Shown: in pieces, positions 43,409-51,506 of the stretch
How positions within the stretch are numbered: the first letter of the stretch is position 1
Layout of the letters: each line of letters starts with the position of its first letter
Origin: Lachnospiraceae bacterium
GTDB taxonomy: Bacteria; Bacillota; Clostridia; Lachnospirales; Lachnospiraceae
Direction: 5' to 3'
Assembly (NCBI GenBank): GCA_021771755.1
Contig: JAETOL010000004.1
Coordinates: 1-64,000, forward strand
Length of the DNA: 64,000 bases
Notes under the pieces: model-generated
Told to the model about the DNA's origin: nothing
Database searches by the model: none
The model's input: the letters and a program-made list of their open reading frames with translations, nothing else
Translations under genes and position numbers: made by a program

Positions 43409-43874
43409 TTTCTGCACTTTCCTCCATAGCCTCCTGAATAGCAACCCGGACTTTTTTTGCCCGTTTATGATCCAGACCGCTGGCTGTCACGCCCACCACC
43501 AGCTCGTCCTTCATATAAATTCCCGGGAAATAAAAGTCACATTTATTTTTATCGTCTGCAATGTTTACATAAATGCCTTCTTCCTTACAGACACGATAGA
43601 TCTCGTCATTTAATTTCCAGTCATTCGTAGCCGCGATAACCATATATGCCATCTGAAAATCTGTTCTCTTTACCGCCCGGGTGATCAGGTTCACATATCC
43701 TGTCTTTCCCAGCTCCTGAAGTTCTGCCGTACATTTCGGTGCAATGGCAGTTACGTTTCTTGTAAACTGGAGCAGGGTTTTTACTCTCCGTGTGGCAATA
43801 TTTCCGCCCCCTACCACTACGACTTTTTTGTCAGAAAGATCCACGAACATGGGGAAATACCGTTTATTCTTCAT
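43395..43874 (-). CDS. Precorrin-2 dehydrogenase (siroheme synthase N-terminal domain type)
   Basis: A 159-residue protein with the NAD-binding domain of CysG/Met8: FPMFVDLSDKKVVVVGGGN at the N-terminus, AATNDWKLNDEIYRVC near 92 and VNIADDKNKCDFYFPGI near 112. It oxidises precorrin-2 to sirohydrochlorin with NAD+. It is shorter than Met8 and lacks most of the chelatase domain, so the metal is probably inserted by another protein, for example the CbiK at 51,507-52,346. GGAG lies seven bases before the ATG at 43,874, and its start overlaps the hemA end by 11 bases. Confidence 0.9.
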   Translation of the reverse strand: MKNKRYFPMFVDLSDKKVVVVGGGNIATRRVKTLLQFTRNVTAIAPKCTAELQELGKTGYVNLITRAVKRTDFQMAYMVIAATNDWKLNDEIYRVCKEEGIYVNIADDKNKCDFYFPGIYMKDELVVGVTASGLDHKRAKKVRVAIQEAMEESAENDEE

Positions 43875-45093
43875 AAAGCTTCTCCAATCCTGCCACACAT
43901 TTCAGGAAGGTTTCCTGATTCAGACAGTCTCTCAGCCCGAAAATCAGCTTGTTTACCACCTTGCCGGCAGCTGTATCCACTGCCTCAAGGAGCTTCTGCC
44001 TGTCTTCCTGTTCCATCGGCGTTTTTTTCAGTATTTTTTCAATGCGGAGGTTCAGGTCCTCCACTGCGTCAGCTTTGATCTCCTGTATTCTGGGAATAAC
44101 ATCCCTGCCCTCCAGCCACCGGTAAAATTCCTCCAGCTGAGCCTGCACGATCCTGTCTGCCTTTTCGATGCTTTCCTTCTGCTCCGGAGAAATTCCGGCT
44201 GAATGAAAGCTGTCCATGTCATAAAGTGCGATTCCCTCAATCTCTGAGAGCGCAGGATCAATATCTCTGGGAACCGCCAGATCCAGAAGGATCAGAGGCC
44301 GCTCCAGTGTCAGCTGAACAAAATCTTCCGCTCTTAAAGTAAAATTAGGGCTTGCCGTTGCGCTGACCACAAGATCACACTTGGGAAGATACTCCATACG
44401 TTCTCCATAATGGATCCGTTTGCAGCCCTCCGGAATTTCCACGATGCCGCTTCTGTACTGGCGTACCGTCACGGTCACATCACCTCCGTTTTCGCGAAGG
44501 GTCTGTGCTGCCACCTTACCCATTTCTCCATTTCCGATGACCATACAGGTCTTTCCTTCTGTTTCATAGCCCTGCTCTTTCAGAGAGCTTAAGGCCTGAT
44601 GGATCACCGAAGGATTTCCATGTGCAAGCGGGGCTTCTGTCTTAATCTTTTTCCCCACAGTTGCAGCCATACGAAAAAGAACCTCCAACACACTGTCCGA
44701 GGCAAAATGTTCTCTGGCAAGGTTCAGGGCATCCTTGATCTGGGTAAGGATCTGATCCTCCCCCAGAATCTGGGATTTCAGCCCGCCTGCCAGATGGAAC
44801 AGGTGGTTGACCGCCTCCCTGTCCCTTCTTGTGATAAAATAATCTTCATAGGAACCATCCTGGATGCCCTTCAGTTCACAAAGGCACTGATACAGAGAAA
44901 GCTCCTCCTCTTCTTCATGACTCGCCCAGATTTCCAGGCGGTTGCAGGTGGAAAGAATCACGCATCCATGGATCCCTGCTTTTTCTTTCAGCTGCTCCAT
45001 TGCTTCCCCTGCATTCTTTTTTGTAAAGGCAAATAATGCCCGTATGTCAACCGGCGCACGGCCGTGATCTATTCCAATCATGGAAATCGTCAT
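43864..45093 (-). CDS. hemA: Glutamyl-tRNA reductase
   Basis: A 409-residue enzyme that reduces glutamyl-tRNA to glutamate-1-semialdehyde with NADPH, the entry to C5 tetrapyrrole synthesis. The nucleophilic Cys is in VILSTCNRLEIWAS near residue 45, HLAGGLKSQILGEDQI near 97 is a signature, and CMVIGNGEMGKVAAQTL near 175 is the NADPH site. The C-terminal dimerisation helices follow. The ATG at 45,093 has AAGGAG seven bases before it. First gene of the hem operon, behind a good promoter 36 bases upstream. Confidence 0.94.
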   Translation of the reverse strand: MTISMIGIDHGRAPVDIRALFAFTKKNAGEAMEQLKEKAGIHGCVILSTCNRLEIWASHEEEEELSLYQCLCELKGIQDGSYEDYFITRRDREAVNHLFHLAGGLKSQILGEDQILTQIKDALNLAREHFASDSVLEVLFRMAATVGKKIKTEAPLAHGNPSVIHQALSSLKEQGYETEGKTCMVIGNGEMGKVAAQTLRENGGDVTVTVRQYRSGIVEIPEGCKRIHYGERMEYLPKCDLVVSATASPNFTLRAEDFVQLTLERPLILLDLAVPRDIDPALSEIEGIALYDMDSFHSAGISPEQKESIEKADRIVQAQLEEFYRWLEGRDVIPRIQEIKADAVEDLNLRIEKILKKTPMEQEDRQKLLEAVDTAAGKVVNKLIFGLRDCLNQETFLKCVAGLEKLYEE

Positions 45094-45128
45094 AATGCTT
45101 CTCCTTTGTACAAAACATACCATTCTTT

Positions 45129-45157
45129 ATGATAAACATTACGACGCGCAATGTCAA
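45129..45157 (-). promoter_or_regulatory. hem operon promoter
   Basis: Minus strand TTGACA (45,152-45,157), 17 bases, TATCAT (45,129-45,134). It drives hemA and the overlapping genes down to aroC. No riboswitch-like leader fits in the remaining 35 bases. Confidence 0.75.
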
Positions 45158-45182
45158 TGCTGACAGAGCTTTTTCCACAAAT

Positions 45183-45548
45183 TCACCGGGACTCTACTGT
45201 CTTTGTAGCAATAATGTCCACCCCTGTTCCCGCAGCATCACAGAGGATGGTCTGTCCCGTACGGACAGGTGCCGGAACCCGGACCTTCTTCAGTACCCTG
45301 ATGCAGTCAAAAATCTTTTCTTTCGGAATGTCCGTCCTGGTTTTTACAGAAACGGCAGGAAGATTTCCTCCCTCTACCACCACGGTGGTTGTTACGGTTC
45401 TTACCGGAGATATCACCTCCTGTTCCCCGTATACTTTTCCTCTTTTACAGGTATTCCCTTCCACAGAAACCACTTCTTTTCCATTCAGGGTCACGGTCAG
45501 GGCACAGCCCATCGGACACCCGATGCAGGTGAGATATCTTTTTTCCAT
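45183..45548 (-). CDS. DUF1667 protein
   Basis: A 121-residue protein of the DUF1667 family. The N-terminus RYLTCIGCPMGCALTV has a C-x2-C-x3-C motif, followed by GNTCKRGKVY with another Cys, which suggests an iron-sulphur or other metal site. The family occurs as the last gene of anaerobic glycerol-3-phosphate dehydrogenase-like operons in Clostridia, as here, two bases after the FAD/NAD oxidoreductase gene. It probably acts as a small electron carrier or assembly partner; this is inference from position and cysteines. Confidence 0.85.
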   Translation of the reverse strand: MEKRYLTCIGCPMGCALTVTLNGKEVVSVEGNTCKRGKVYGEQEVISPVRTVTTTVVVEGGNLPAVSVKTRTDIPKEKIFDCIRVLKKVRVPAPVRTGQTILCDAAGTGVDIIATKTVESR

Positions 45549-45550
45549 GT

Positions 45551-46846
45551 TTATGCTTCCTCCATGCTTATCGTAATCTTTTTCAGCCCCGGAAACTCAG
45601 TGAGCTGTTCTTTTTTCAGAGTCAGCTCCTCCATCTCGCCAGGAGCCGCATAAGGACGTTTTTTGTGAATGATCTGTTCCTCATTAAAATATACATTGAC
45701 ATAACAGTTCCGATATACCTTTCCTACACGGAAGCGTACCTTCAGGCTGTCTTCCATCTGTTCCGGCCGGATAAAGGACGGAACCGTATACCGGACACCT
45801 GCTCCGGTCAGCAGCGGTACCTGCTCTATTTCGGATAAAGCTTCTGTTCTTTTGACTTCCGTCTGGTCTTTTCTTTTTTTCCTGATATAGTCTGCTGCAT
45901 GTCTGCCGGCAGCTTCCGCCTCTTCGGATACAAAATCCACCAGATCGTGGACATGGAGTACATTTCCGCAGGCAAACACACCGTCCACGCTTGTTTCCAG
46001 ACTTTCGTTGACCTGCGGACCACTGGTAACAGGATTCAGTTCCACCCCCATCTCTCTGGAAAGCTCATTTTCCGGGATCAGGCCTACGGAAAGCAGAAGC
46101 GTGTCACAGCTGTACTCTTCTTCCGTTCCCGGTACAGGCCTTCCTTTTTCATCCACCTGTGCAAGAGTCACTCCCTCTACCCGTTCTTTTCCTTTGATAT
46201 CTATGACTGTATGACTGAGCTTCAGCGGAATGTCAAAATCATCCAGACACTGGACAATGTTTCTTTTCAGTCCTCCGGAATATGGCATCAGCTCTGCAAC
46301 CACCTTTACATTTGCTCCTTCCAGCGTCATTCTCCTTGCCATAATAAGTCCGATATCTCCGGATCCCAGGATCACCACCTCACGTCCCGGAAGATATCCC
46401 TCCATATTTACAAGTCTCTGCGCTGTACCGGCAGAAAAGATCCCGGCCGGCCGGTATCCGGGTATGTTCAGCGCGCCTCTGGACCGCTCTCTGCAGCCCA
46501 TGGCAAGGATTACTGCTTCTGCCTGAATTTCCAGAAGTCCCTCAGCCCGGTTCAGGGCAGTAATCTTTTTGTCCGGACTGATGTCCATGACCATAGTGTT
46601 TAACCGATATTCCACTCCTGCCTGCTGTGCAAGATGTATAAATCTTTCTGCATATTCCGGTCCGGTAAGTTCCTCTTTAAAGGTATGAAGACCGAAACCA
46701 TTATGGATACACTGATTCAGAATTCCTCCCAGTTCCCGATCTCTTTCCAGGATCAGAACCTTTTCCATTCCGTTTTGCTTTGCGGCTATGGCTGCCGCCA
46801 GCCCTGCAGGGCCTCCTCCAATGACCACGATCTCATAGTTTTCCAT
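45551..46846 (-). CDS. FAD/NAD(P)-dependent pyridine nucleotide oxidoreductase
   Basis: A 431-residue two-dinucleotide-binding flavoprotein. The FAD fold is seen as IVVIGGGPAGLAAAIAAKQNG at the N-terminus (GxGxxG), the NAD fold as EVVILGSGDIGLIMARRM near 150, and the second FAD contact as VDGVFACGNVLHVHDLVD near 290. It lacks the redox-active CxxC of thioredoxin reductase but shares that general plan. With the GlpA-like protein upstream (27 bases) and DUF1667 downstream it forms a three-gene set, probably moving electrons from glycerol 3-phosphate to NAD+ or another carrier. Confidence 0.87.
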   Translation of the reverse strand: MENYEIVVIGGGPAGLAAAIAAKQNGMEKVLILERDRELGGILNQCIHNGFGLHTFKEELTGPEYAERFIHLAQQAGVEYRLNTMVMDISPDKKITALNRAEGLLEIQAEAVILAMGCRERSRGALNIPGYRPAGIFSAGTAQRLVNMEGYLPGREVVILGSGDIGLIMARRMTLEGANVKVVAELMPYSGGLKRNIVQCLDDFDIPLKLSHTVIDIKGKERVEGVTLAQVDEKGRPVPGTEEEYSCDTLLLSVGLIPENELSREMGVELNPVTSGPQVNESLETSVDGVFACGNVLHVHDLVDFVSEEAEAAGRHAADYIRKKRKDQTEVKRTEALSEIEQVPLLTGAGVRYTVPSFIRPEQMEDSLKVRFRVGKVYRNCYVNVYFNEEQIIHKKRPYAAPGEMEELTLKKEQLTEFPGLKKITISMEEA

Positions 46847-46873
46847 ATGCGTTCCTCTCGCTTTCTGTATTTT

Positions 46874-48310
46874 TCATAACGAATCTTTATTTATACCTTC
46901 AATGATCCTGGATCGTCCTCCGGACTTGGTGATCTCCGACATATCCACCTTTAACCCCCGTGCAAGAATCTCCATGGTCCTGGGCGCGCAGAATCCGGAC
47001 TGGCATCTTCCCATGCCGGCCCGTGTCCTTCGTTTGATCCCATCCAGAGACCGGGCTCCCAGCGGACGGTGAATCGCATCCAGGATTTCTCCTTCTGTGA
47101 TCTTTTCGCAGCGGCAGATGATGTTTCCATAGGCAGGCTGCTCTTTTATCAGCTTCCGGTATGCTTCTTTCTCAAGTGTTTTGGGATCCAGAATTCCTTT
47201 TCTTGTGGAAATAAAATCTGTCTTTTCTTTCAGTCCCATTTTTTCTTTCAGGATCCCTGCTGCCATTTCACCGATGGCCGGCGCTGCCGTCAGACCCGGA
47301 GATTCAATTCCGGCACAGTCCAGAAAGCCCGGCGCATCCTCCGGCTCTCCTATCATGAAATCATCCCCGTCCTCATGGGCACGCAGACCTGCAAAAGAGG
47401 TGATCACCTGACGCATAGGGAGATTTTTTACATTCATTCCGGCTTTCTCCAGAACCTGATCCAGGCCCTCTCTGGTGGTACAGGTTCCTTCCTTGTCCTC
47501 CGTATCTATGGCAGTAGGACCCAGAAGCAGATTTCCATGTACGGTAGGCGCTGCCAGGATTCCTTTTCCATATTTTCCCGGAAGAGCAAAGATGGTGTGC
47601 GACACATGTTTCCCGGCGCTGTGATCGAGAAGGCAGTATTCGCCCCGTCTGGCTGTAATATGTATTTTTTCTCTGCTGACCATGTTGTGGAACCTGTCTG
47701 CATAAACGCCTGCTCCGTTCACGATCCATTTTCCCCGAAAGCTTCCTCTGGAGGTAGAGAGCTCCCAGCCCTCCTCCCGTCTGCGGATCCCCTTCACTTC
47801 CGTATTAAAATAAAATTCCACTCCGTTGACTGCCGCATTCTCTCCAAAGGCAATATTCATCCCAAACGGACATACAATGCCTGCCGTCGGCGCATACAGC
47901 GCTGCATATGCCTGATCTGAAATATTCGGCTCCATCTCCTTTACCTGTTCCCGGTCAAGAATCCTGAGATCTTTGACCCCGTTTTTGATCCCTCTTTCAT
48001 AAAGAATCTTCAGTCTGGGAAAATCTTCCTCATGGAGACAGATCACCAGAGATCCGTTTCTTTTAAATGGAAAATCCAGCTCCTGTGCAAGCTGTTCCAT
48101 CATTTCATTTCCCCTTACATTCAATTTTGCTTTCAGGGATCCTTCCCTTGCATCATAGCCTGCATGGACAATGGCACTGTTTGCCTTGGAAGTACCGCAG
48201 CAGAGATCCTCTTCTTTTTCCAACACACAGATCTTTGCCTGATATCTGGACAGTTCCCTTGCACAGGCCGTACCTGTCACACCTGCTCCAATGATCACTA
48301 CATCATACAT
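46874..48310 (-). CDS. GlpA-like FAD oxidoreductase with BFD [2Fe-2S] domain
   Basis: A 478-residue protein similar to anaerobic glycerol-3-phosphate dehydrogenase. Residues 1 to about 370 form the DAO-type FAD domain (DVVIIGAGVTGTACARELS, then CCGTSKANSAIVHAGYD near 37); the C-terminal part has a BFD-like [2Fe-2S] domain (NIICRCEKITEGEI near 395 and MGRCQSGFCAPR near 435, four Cys). It would oxidise glycerol 3-phosphate to dihydroxyacetone phosphate and pass electrons to the next two gene products. A strong hairpin with a T run lies 31 bases before the gene and after glpP, so expression is probably set by GlpP antitermination. Confidence 0.85.
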   Translation of the reverse strand: MYDVVIIGAGVTGTACARELSRYQAKICVLEKEEDLCCGTSKANSAIVHAGYDAREGSLKAKLNVRGNEMMEQLAQELDFPFKRNGSLVICLHEEDFPRLKILYERGIKNGVKDLRILDREQVKEMEPNISDQAYAALYAPTAGIVCPFGMNIAFGENAAVNGVEFYFNTEVKGIRRREEGWELSTSRGSFRGKWIVNGAGVYADRFHNMVSREKIHITARRGEYCLLDHSAGKHVSHTIFALPGKYGKGILAAPTVHGNLLLGPTAIDTEDKEGTCTTREGLDQVLEKAGMNVKNLPMRQVITSFAGLRAHEDGDDFMIGEPEDAPGFLDCAGIESPGLTAAPAIGEMAAGILKEKMGLKEKTDFISTRKGILDPKTLEKEAYRKLIKEQPAYGNIICRCEKITEGEILDAIHRPLGARSLDGIKRRTRAGMGRCQSGFCAPRTMEILARGLKVDMSEITKSGGRSRIIEGINKDSL

Positions 48311-48340
48311 ATCTTTCCTCTCCTTTTCTGGCTGGTAAAT

Positions 48341-48391
48341 AAAAAACGCCTGACAAATGAACGCAGCTTTTCTGTGCGCTATCTGTCAGGC
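48341..48391 (-). terminator. Hairpin between glpP and the GlpA-like gene (likely GlpP-controlled attenuator)
   Basis: On the minus strand GCCTGACA pairs with TGTCAGGC (48,384-48,391 with 48,348-48,355), with a second inner stem GCGCA/TGCGT, followed by GTTTTTTATTT. It ends 31 bases before the GlpA-like start. GlpP proteins bind leader RNA and stop such terminators from forming when glycerol 3-phosphate is present. The hairpin is seen directly; control by GlpP is inferred from position. Confidence 0.7.
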
Positions 48392-48442
48392 TCTCTTTTC
48401 TCTTGCCTCAATGATTCAGTTTTGTCTCTCTGCAGTCTCCTC

Positions 48443-49012
48443 CTACATCCTCCACACCTGATGACAGGTAGAGGAAACCCCGCAGGCTCCGGCATCCAGG
48501 GCAGCCATCACCGATTCTCTGTCTGAGATCAGTCCTCCGGCAATGATCCTGGTCTTGATCGAATGGCTGAGCTTCTTAATGATCTTTGGCATCACTCCGG
48601 GAAGCACCTCCATAAAATCCGGCTTTACACTGTACTGCTGGCTGCAGATATTCTCATATGCCATAGAATCCAGAAGGAACACCCGAAGAACCGTATACAT
48701 GGACAGTTCCTTTGCTCGTTTGAGCAAGGTTGGTCTGGTGGTAATGATCCCGTCCGCCTCTGTATTTGTATGAACAAAGTCCACAGCGATCTCTCTTGTG
48801 CTGAGACCGCTGATCAGGTCCACATGAACCATGGCGATCTTGCCGGAATCCTTTACTGTCTTTACGATCTCTTTCAGGGAGCAGATGTCTCCATATAAGA
48901 TAAAAACAATCCGTATCTCCGGAATACTGCAGCATTCCTTCAGATCCTCCGGACTCTTTATTGCTGCGATGATCGGATTATCTTCTACTGCATCAAAAAA
49001 TCTCTGGTCCAT
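48443..49012 (-). CDS. glpP: Glycerol-3-phosphate responsive antiterminator
   Basis: A 189-residue protein of the GlpP family, a TIM-barrel RNA-binding antiterminator (B. subtilis GlpP is 192 residues). NPIIAAIKSPEDL near residue 12, IRIVFILYGDICSLKEIV near 33, VHVDLISGLS near 62, DGIITTRPTLLKRAKE near 84 and the phosphate-binding end IIAGGLISDRESVMAALDAGA near 155 are conserved. It senses glycerol 3-phosphate and allows read-through of leader terminators; one such hairpin lies directly after this gene, before the glycerol-3-phosphate oxidation genes. It has its own promoter. Confidence 0.92.
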   Translation of the reverse strand: MDQRFFDAVEDNPIIAAIKSPEDLKECCSIPEIRIVFILYGDICSLKEIVKTVKDSGKIAMVHVDLISGLSTREIAVDFVHTNTEADGIITTRPTLLKRAKELSMYTVLRVFLLDSMAYENICSQQYSVKPDFMEVLPGVMPKIIKKLSHSIKTRIIAGGLISDRESVMAALDAGACGVSSTCHQVWRM

Positions 49013-49047
49013 CTATCTCATCCTGTCTTTCCTCTGAATCTGTTTTT

Positions 49048-49076
49048 ACTATAGCATAGAAAAAAGAAAATTTCAA
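49048..49076 (-). promoter_or_regulatory. glpP promoter
   Basis: Minus strand TTGAAA (49,071-49,076), 17 bases, TATAGT (49,048-49,053) with TGC before the -10. The -35 overlaps the stop codon of the Rrf2 gene, so the glp genes can be transcribed independently of the cysK operon. Confidence 0.65.
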
Positions 49077-49474
49077 TGCATAAGATCCTCCAGAGTGATC
49101 CCGTCAAAATACTCGTTGATCAGTTTATGAAATCCCTGCCACATGCTAAGGGTTCTGCATTCTCCGGCTCTTTCACAAAGATTCGGCTCATCCTCAAGGC
49201 AGGCAATGGGAGCCAGAGACCCTTCGGTCAGTCTCAGGATACTTCCTATGGTATATTCTCCCGGTGCTCTGGAAAGGCGGTAACCGCCGCCCTTTCCTCT
49301 AAGTGCATGGACAAACTTGTTTTTACTTAATACAGACACGATGGATTCCAGGTATTTTTCAGATACTTCCTGTCTTTTTGCAATATCCATCAGTGGGATA
49401 TATTGTCCTTTATCATGTTCTGCCATATCCAGCATTACCCGGATGGCATATCGTCCTCTTGTGGAAATTTTCAT
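49073..49474 (-). CDS. Rrf2-family transcriptional regulator (IscR-like)
   Basis: A 133-residue winged-helix repressor. The helix-turn-helix lies in the first 60 residues (STRGRYAIRVMLDMAEH, then VSEKYLESIVSVLSKNK) and the wing reads GKGGGYRLSRAPGEYT. Three cysteines (C92, C100, C106) match those that hold [2Fe-2S] in IscR-type members, unlike CymR, which lacks them. Its place as the last gene of a cysK-ttcA transcript points to control of sulphur or iron-sulphur metabolism. It starts 18 bases after ttcA. A candidate operator lies at the cysK promoter (51,345-51,363). Confidence 0.87.
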   Translation of the reverse strand: MKISTRGRYAIRVMLDMAEHDKGQYIPLMDIAKRQEVSEKYLESIVSVLSKNKFVHALRGKGGGYRLSRAPGEYTIGSILRLTEGSLAPIACLEDEPNLCERAGECRTLSMWQGFHKLINEYFDGITLEDLMH

Positions 49475-49492
49475 TTTTACAGCCTCTCTCTG

Positions 49493-50344
49493 TTACTGTT
49501 CGTCATAGGTTTCCAGAAAATGATGTTTCACACCGTCTTTCTTATAAGCCACTACGGTATTCAGGTTTACATTCTCCACGCTTTTGAAAATATTAAACTC
49601 GATCACCGGGTCCTTCTGTGCAAGAGTATGGATCAGTTCTTTTACCTCCGCTCTCTTGGAGCTTTTATCTGTTTCCTCTTTATTGGCGCACTGTTCGGTA
49701 AAACGGCAGGCACATCTGAGGAAGCGGAGGCCGTTATAATTTGCCCAGTGGATGATATCCTCCTCACGGATCAGATACATGGGACGTATCAGTTCCATTC
49801 CCTCAAAATTCGTACTGTGCAGCTTAGGCATCATCGTCTGTACCTGGGCGCCGTAAAGCATTCCCATCAGGATCGTTTCGATCACATCATCATAATGATG
49901 TCCCAGAGCGATCTTGTTGCAGCCCAGTTCTTTGGCTCTGCTGTAAAGATATCCTCTGCGCATCCGGGCGCAAAGATAGCAGGGAGAGTTTTTTTCGTCC
50001 TTCACAATGTCAAAAATCTCTGACTCAAAAACAGTAATGGGAATACCAAGTGTCCTGGCATTACTGAGGATCAGCTGATAGTTGGCATCGTTATAGCCAG
50101 GATTCATTACAAGAAAAACCACCTCGAAATTTTTCTTTCCATGGCGGGCAAGTTCCTGAAACAGTTTTGCCATCAGCATGGAATCCTTTCCGCCGGAAAT
50201 ACATACGGCGATTTTATCTCCGTCCTTGATCAGTTCATACTCGTTGATAGCTTTGGTAAATCTTCTCCAGACAGGCTTCCGGAATTTCTTTATGATACTC
50301 CTCTCAATTTCTCTCTGTCTGTCCTCTGTAATGGTCTTTTCCAT
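49493..50344 (-). CDS. ttcA: tRNA 2-thiocytidine biosynthesis protein TtcA family
   Basis: A 283-residue PP-loop ATPase. The PP-loop is CISGGKDSMLM near residue 50, and CYLCARMRRGYLY near 115 and RCACRFTEQC near 208 provide the Cys that could bind an iron-sulphur cluster and activate sulphur. DDVIETILMG near 148 is conserved. TtcA puts sulphur on C32 of some tRNAs; related proteins have other tRNA or metabolite targets, so the exact site is uncertain. It lies 30 bases after cysK and 18 before the Rrf2 gene, linking cysteine synthesis with thiolation. Confidence 0.85.
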   Translation of the reverse strand: MEKTITEDRQREIERSIIKKFRKPVWRRFTKAINEYELIKDGDKIAVCISGGKDSMLMAKLFQELARHGKKNFEVVFLVMNPGYNDANYQLILSNARTLGIPITVFESEIFDIVKDEKNSPCYLCARMRRGYLYSRAKELGCNKIALGHHYDDVIETILMGMLYGAQVQTMMPKLHSTNFEGMELIRPMYLIREEDIIHWANYNGLRFLRCACRFTEQCANKEETDKSSKRAEVKELIHTLAQKDPVIEFNIFKSVENVNLNTVVAYKKDGVKHHFLETYDEQ

Positions 50345-50374
50345 GTTTCTCTCCGTTCTGCTGGTTATTTTTCG

Positions 50375-51310
50375 TCACTGCTGCTGGAACAGTGGTGTGG
50401 AATAATATCGGTCTCCGGAATCCGGAAGAAGCACTACGATCGTCTTTCCCCTGTTTTCCGGACGACGTGCAAGCACTGCCGCTGCGTGAAAGGCTGCCCC
50501 GGAAGAGATTCCCACAAGAAATCCTTCTTTTCTGGCAAGCAGTCTGGCTGCTGCAAAAGCGTCTTCAGCTTCCACTGTAATCACTTCGTCATAGATTTCT
50601 GTATTCAGTACCTCCGGTACAAAACCGGCTCCAATGCCCTGAAGCTTATGGGCACCTGCCTTTCCCTGAGAAAGCACCGGTGAATCAGAAGGCTCCACTG
50701 CCACGACCTGTATCTTTGGATTTTGGGATTTCAGGTACTCTCCCACACCGGTAATCGTTCCTCCTGTGCCTACACCGGCTACGAAAATGTCTACCTTTCC
50801 ATCGGTATCTCTCCAGATCTCCGGTCCGGTGGTCTTTCTGTGCGTTTCTGCATTGGCCGGATTGACAAACTGTCCGGCTATAAAGCTTCCCGGTATTTCA
50901 CGAGCCAGCTCCTCTGCCCGGTCAATGGCTCCCTGCATGCCCTTCGCACCCTCTGTAAGAATGATCTCGGCGCCATAAGCCTTCAGGATATTCTGCCTCT
51001 CCACACTCATGGTCTCCGGCATCGTCAGGATCACACGATATCCTTTTACGGCAGCTATAGAAGCCAGACCGATTCCGGTATTTCCCGAAGTGGGTTCTAT
51101 GATCACTGAGCCCTCCTTCAGTACCCCGCGTTCTTCCGCATCCCGGATCATCTCCCGGGCAGCCCGGTCCTTTACACTGCCTGCAGGATTCAGATATTCC
51201 AGTTTCACCAGTATATCTGCCTGAAGCTCCAGTTCTTTTTTCGCATTAGATACCTCTACCAGAGGAGTGTTTCCGATCAGTTCTGCTGCACCTTTATAAA
51301 TCTTTGCCAT
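50375..51310 (-). CDS. cysK: Cysteine synthase A
   Basis: A 311-residue fold-type II PLP enzyme that makes cysteine from O-acetylserine and sulphide. The Schiff-base Lys is in [15 protein letters not shown] near residue 42, the substrate loop is [16 protein letters not shown] near 70, and the phosphate-binding [13 protein letters not shown] lies near 177. The ATG at 51,310 follows AGGTGG by eight bases; a GTG four codons earlier (51,322) is a possible alternative. First gene of cysK-ttcA-rrf2, behind a TTGACT/TATCAT promoter. Confidence 0.93.
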   Translation of the reverse strand: MAKIYKGAAELIGNTPLVEVSNAKKELELQADILVKLEYLNPAGSVKDRAAREMIRDAEERGVLKEGSVIIEPTSGNTGIGLASIAAVKGYRVILTMPETMSVERQNILKAYGAEIILTEGAKGMQGAIDRAEELAREIPGSFIAGQFVNPANAETHRKTTGPEIWRDTDGKVDIFVAGVGTGGTITGVGEYLKSQNPKIQVVAVEPSDSPVLSQGKAGAHKLQGIGAGFVPEVLNTEIYDEVITVEAEDAFAAARLLARKEGFLVGISSGAAFHAAAVLARRPENRGKTIVVLLPDSGDRYYSTPLFQQQ

Positions 51311-51367
51311 ATTTTCTTCCACCTTTCCTTCTGTATCCCAATTTACATATCTATTACGTATGTTGGT

Positions 51368-51396
51368 ATGATATTATTGCCTTACCAAAAAGTCAA
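51368..51396 (-). promoter_or_regulatory. cysK operon promoter
   Basis: Minus strand TTGACT (51,391-51,396), 17 bases, TATCAT (51,368-51,373). A dyad, ACATA-n9-TATGT with a central TACGTA, lies at 51,345-51,363, where it would cover the transcript start, a suitable place for a repressor such as the Rrf2 protein of this operon. Confidence 0.6.
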
Positions 51397-51448
51397 TATG
51401 ATTTTTGTTTTTTGCCGTATTTTTGTTTTCTCAAGTCGATTTTTATAG

Positions 51449-51454
51449 TATAAT
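51449..51454 (+). promoter_or_regulatory. Probable -10 of the cbiK promoter
   Basis: A perfect TATAAT lies 52 bases before the cbiK start. No good -35 is found at 17 bases; TTGTTT lies 20 bases upstream. The element is therefore only partly supported. Confidence 0.35.
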
Positions 51455-51506
51455 ATATGGCAGAAAAAGTACAAAACTGCGAATGCAGCTTACGGAGGAT
51501 ATTTCC

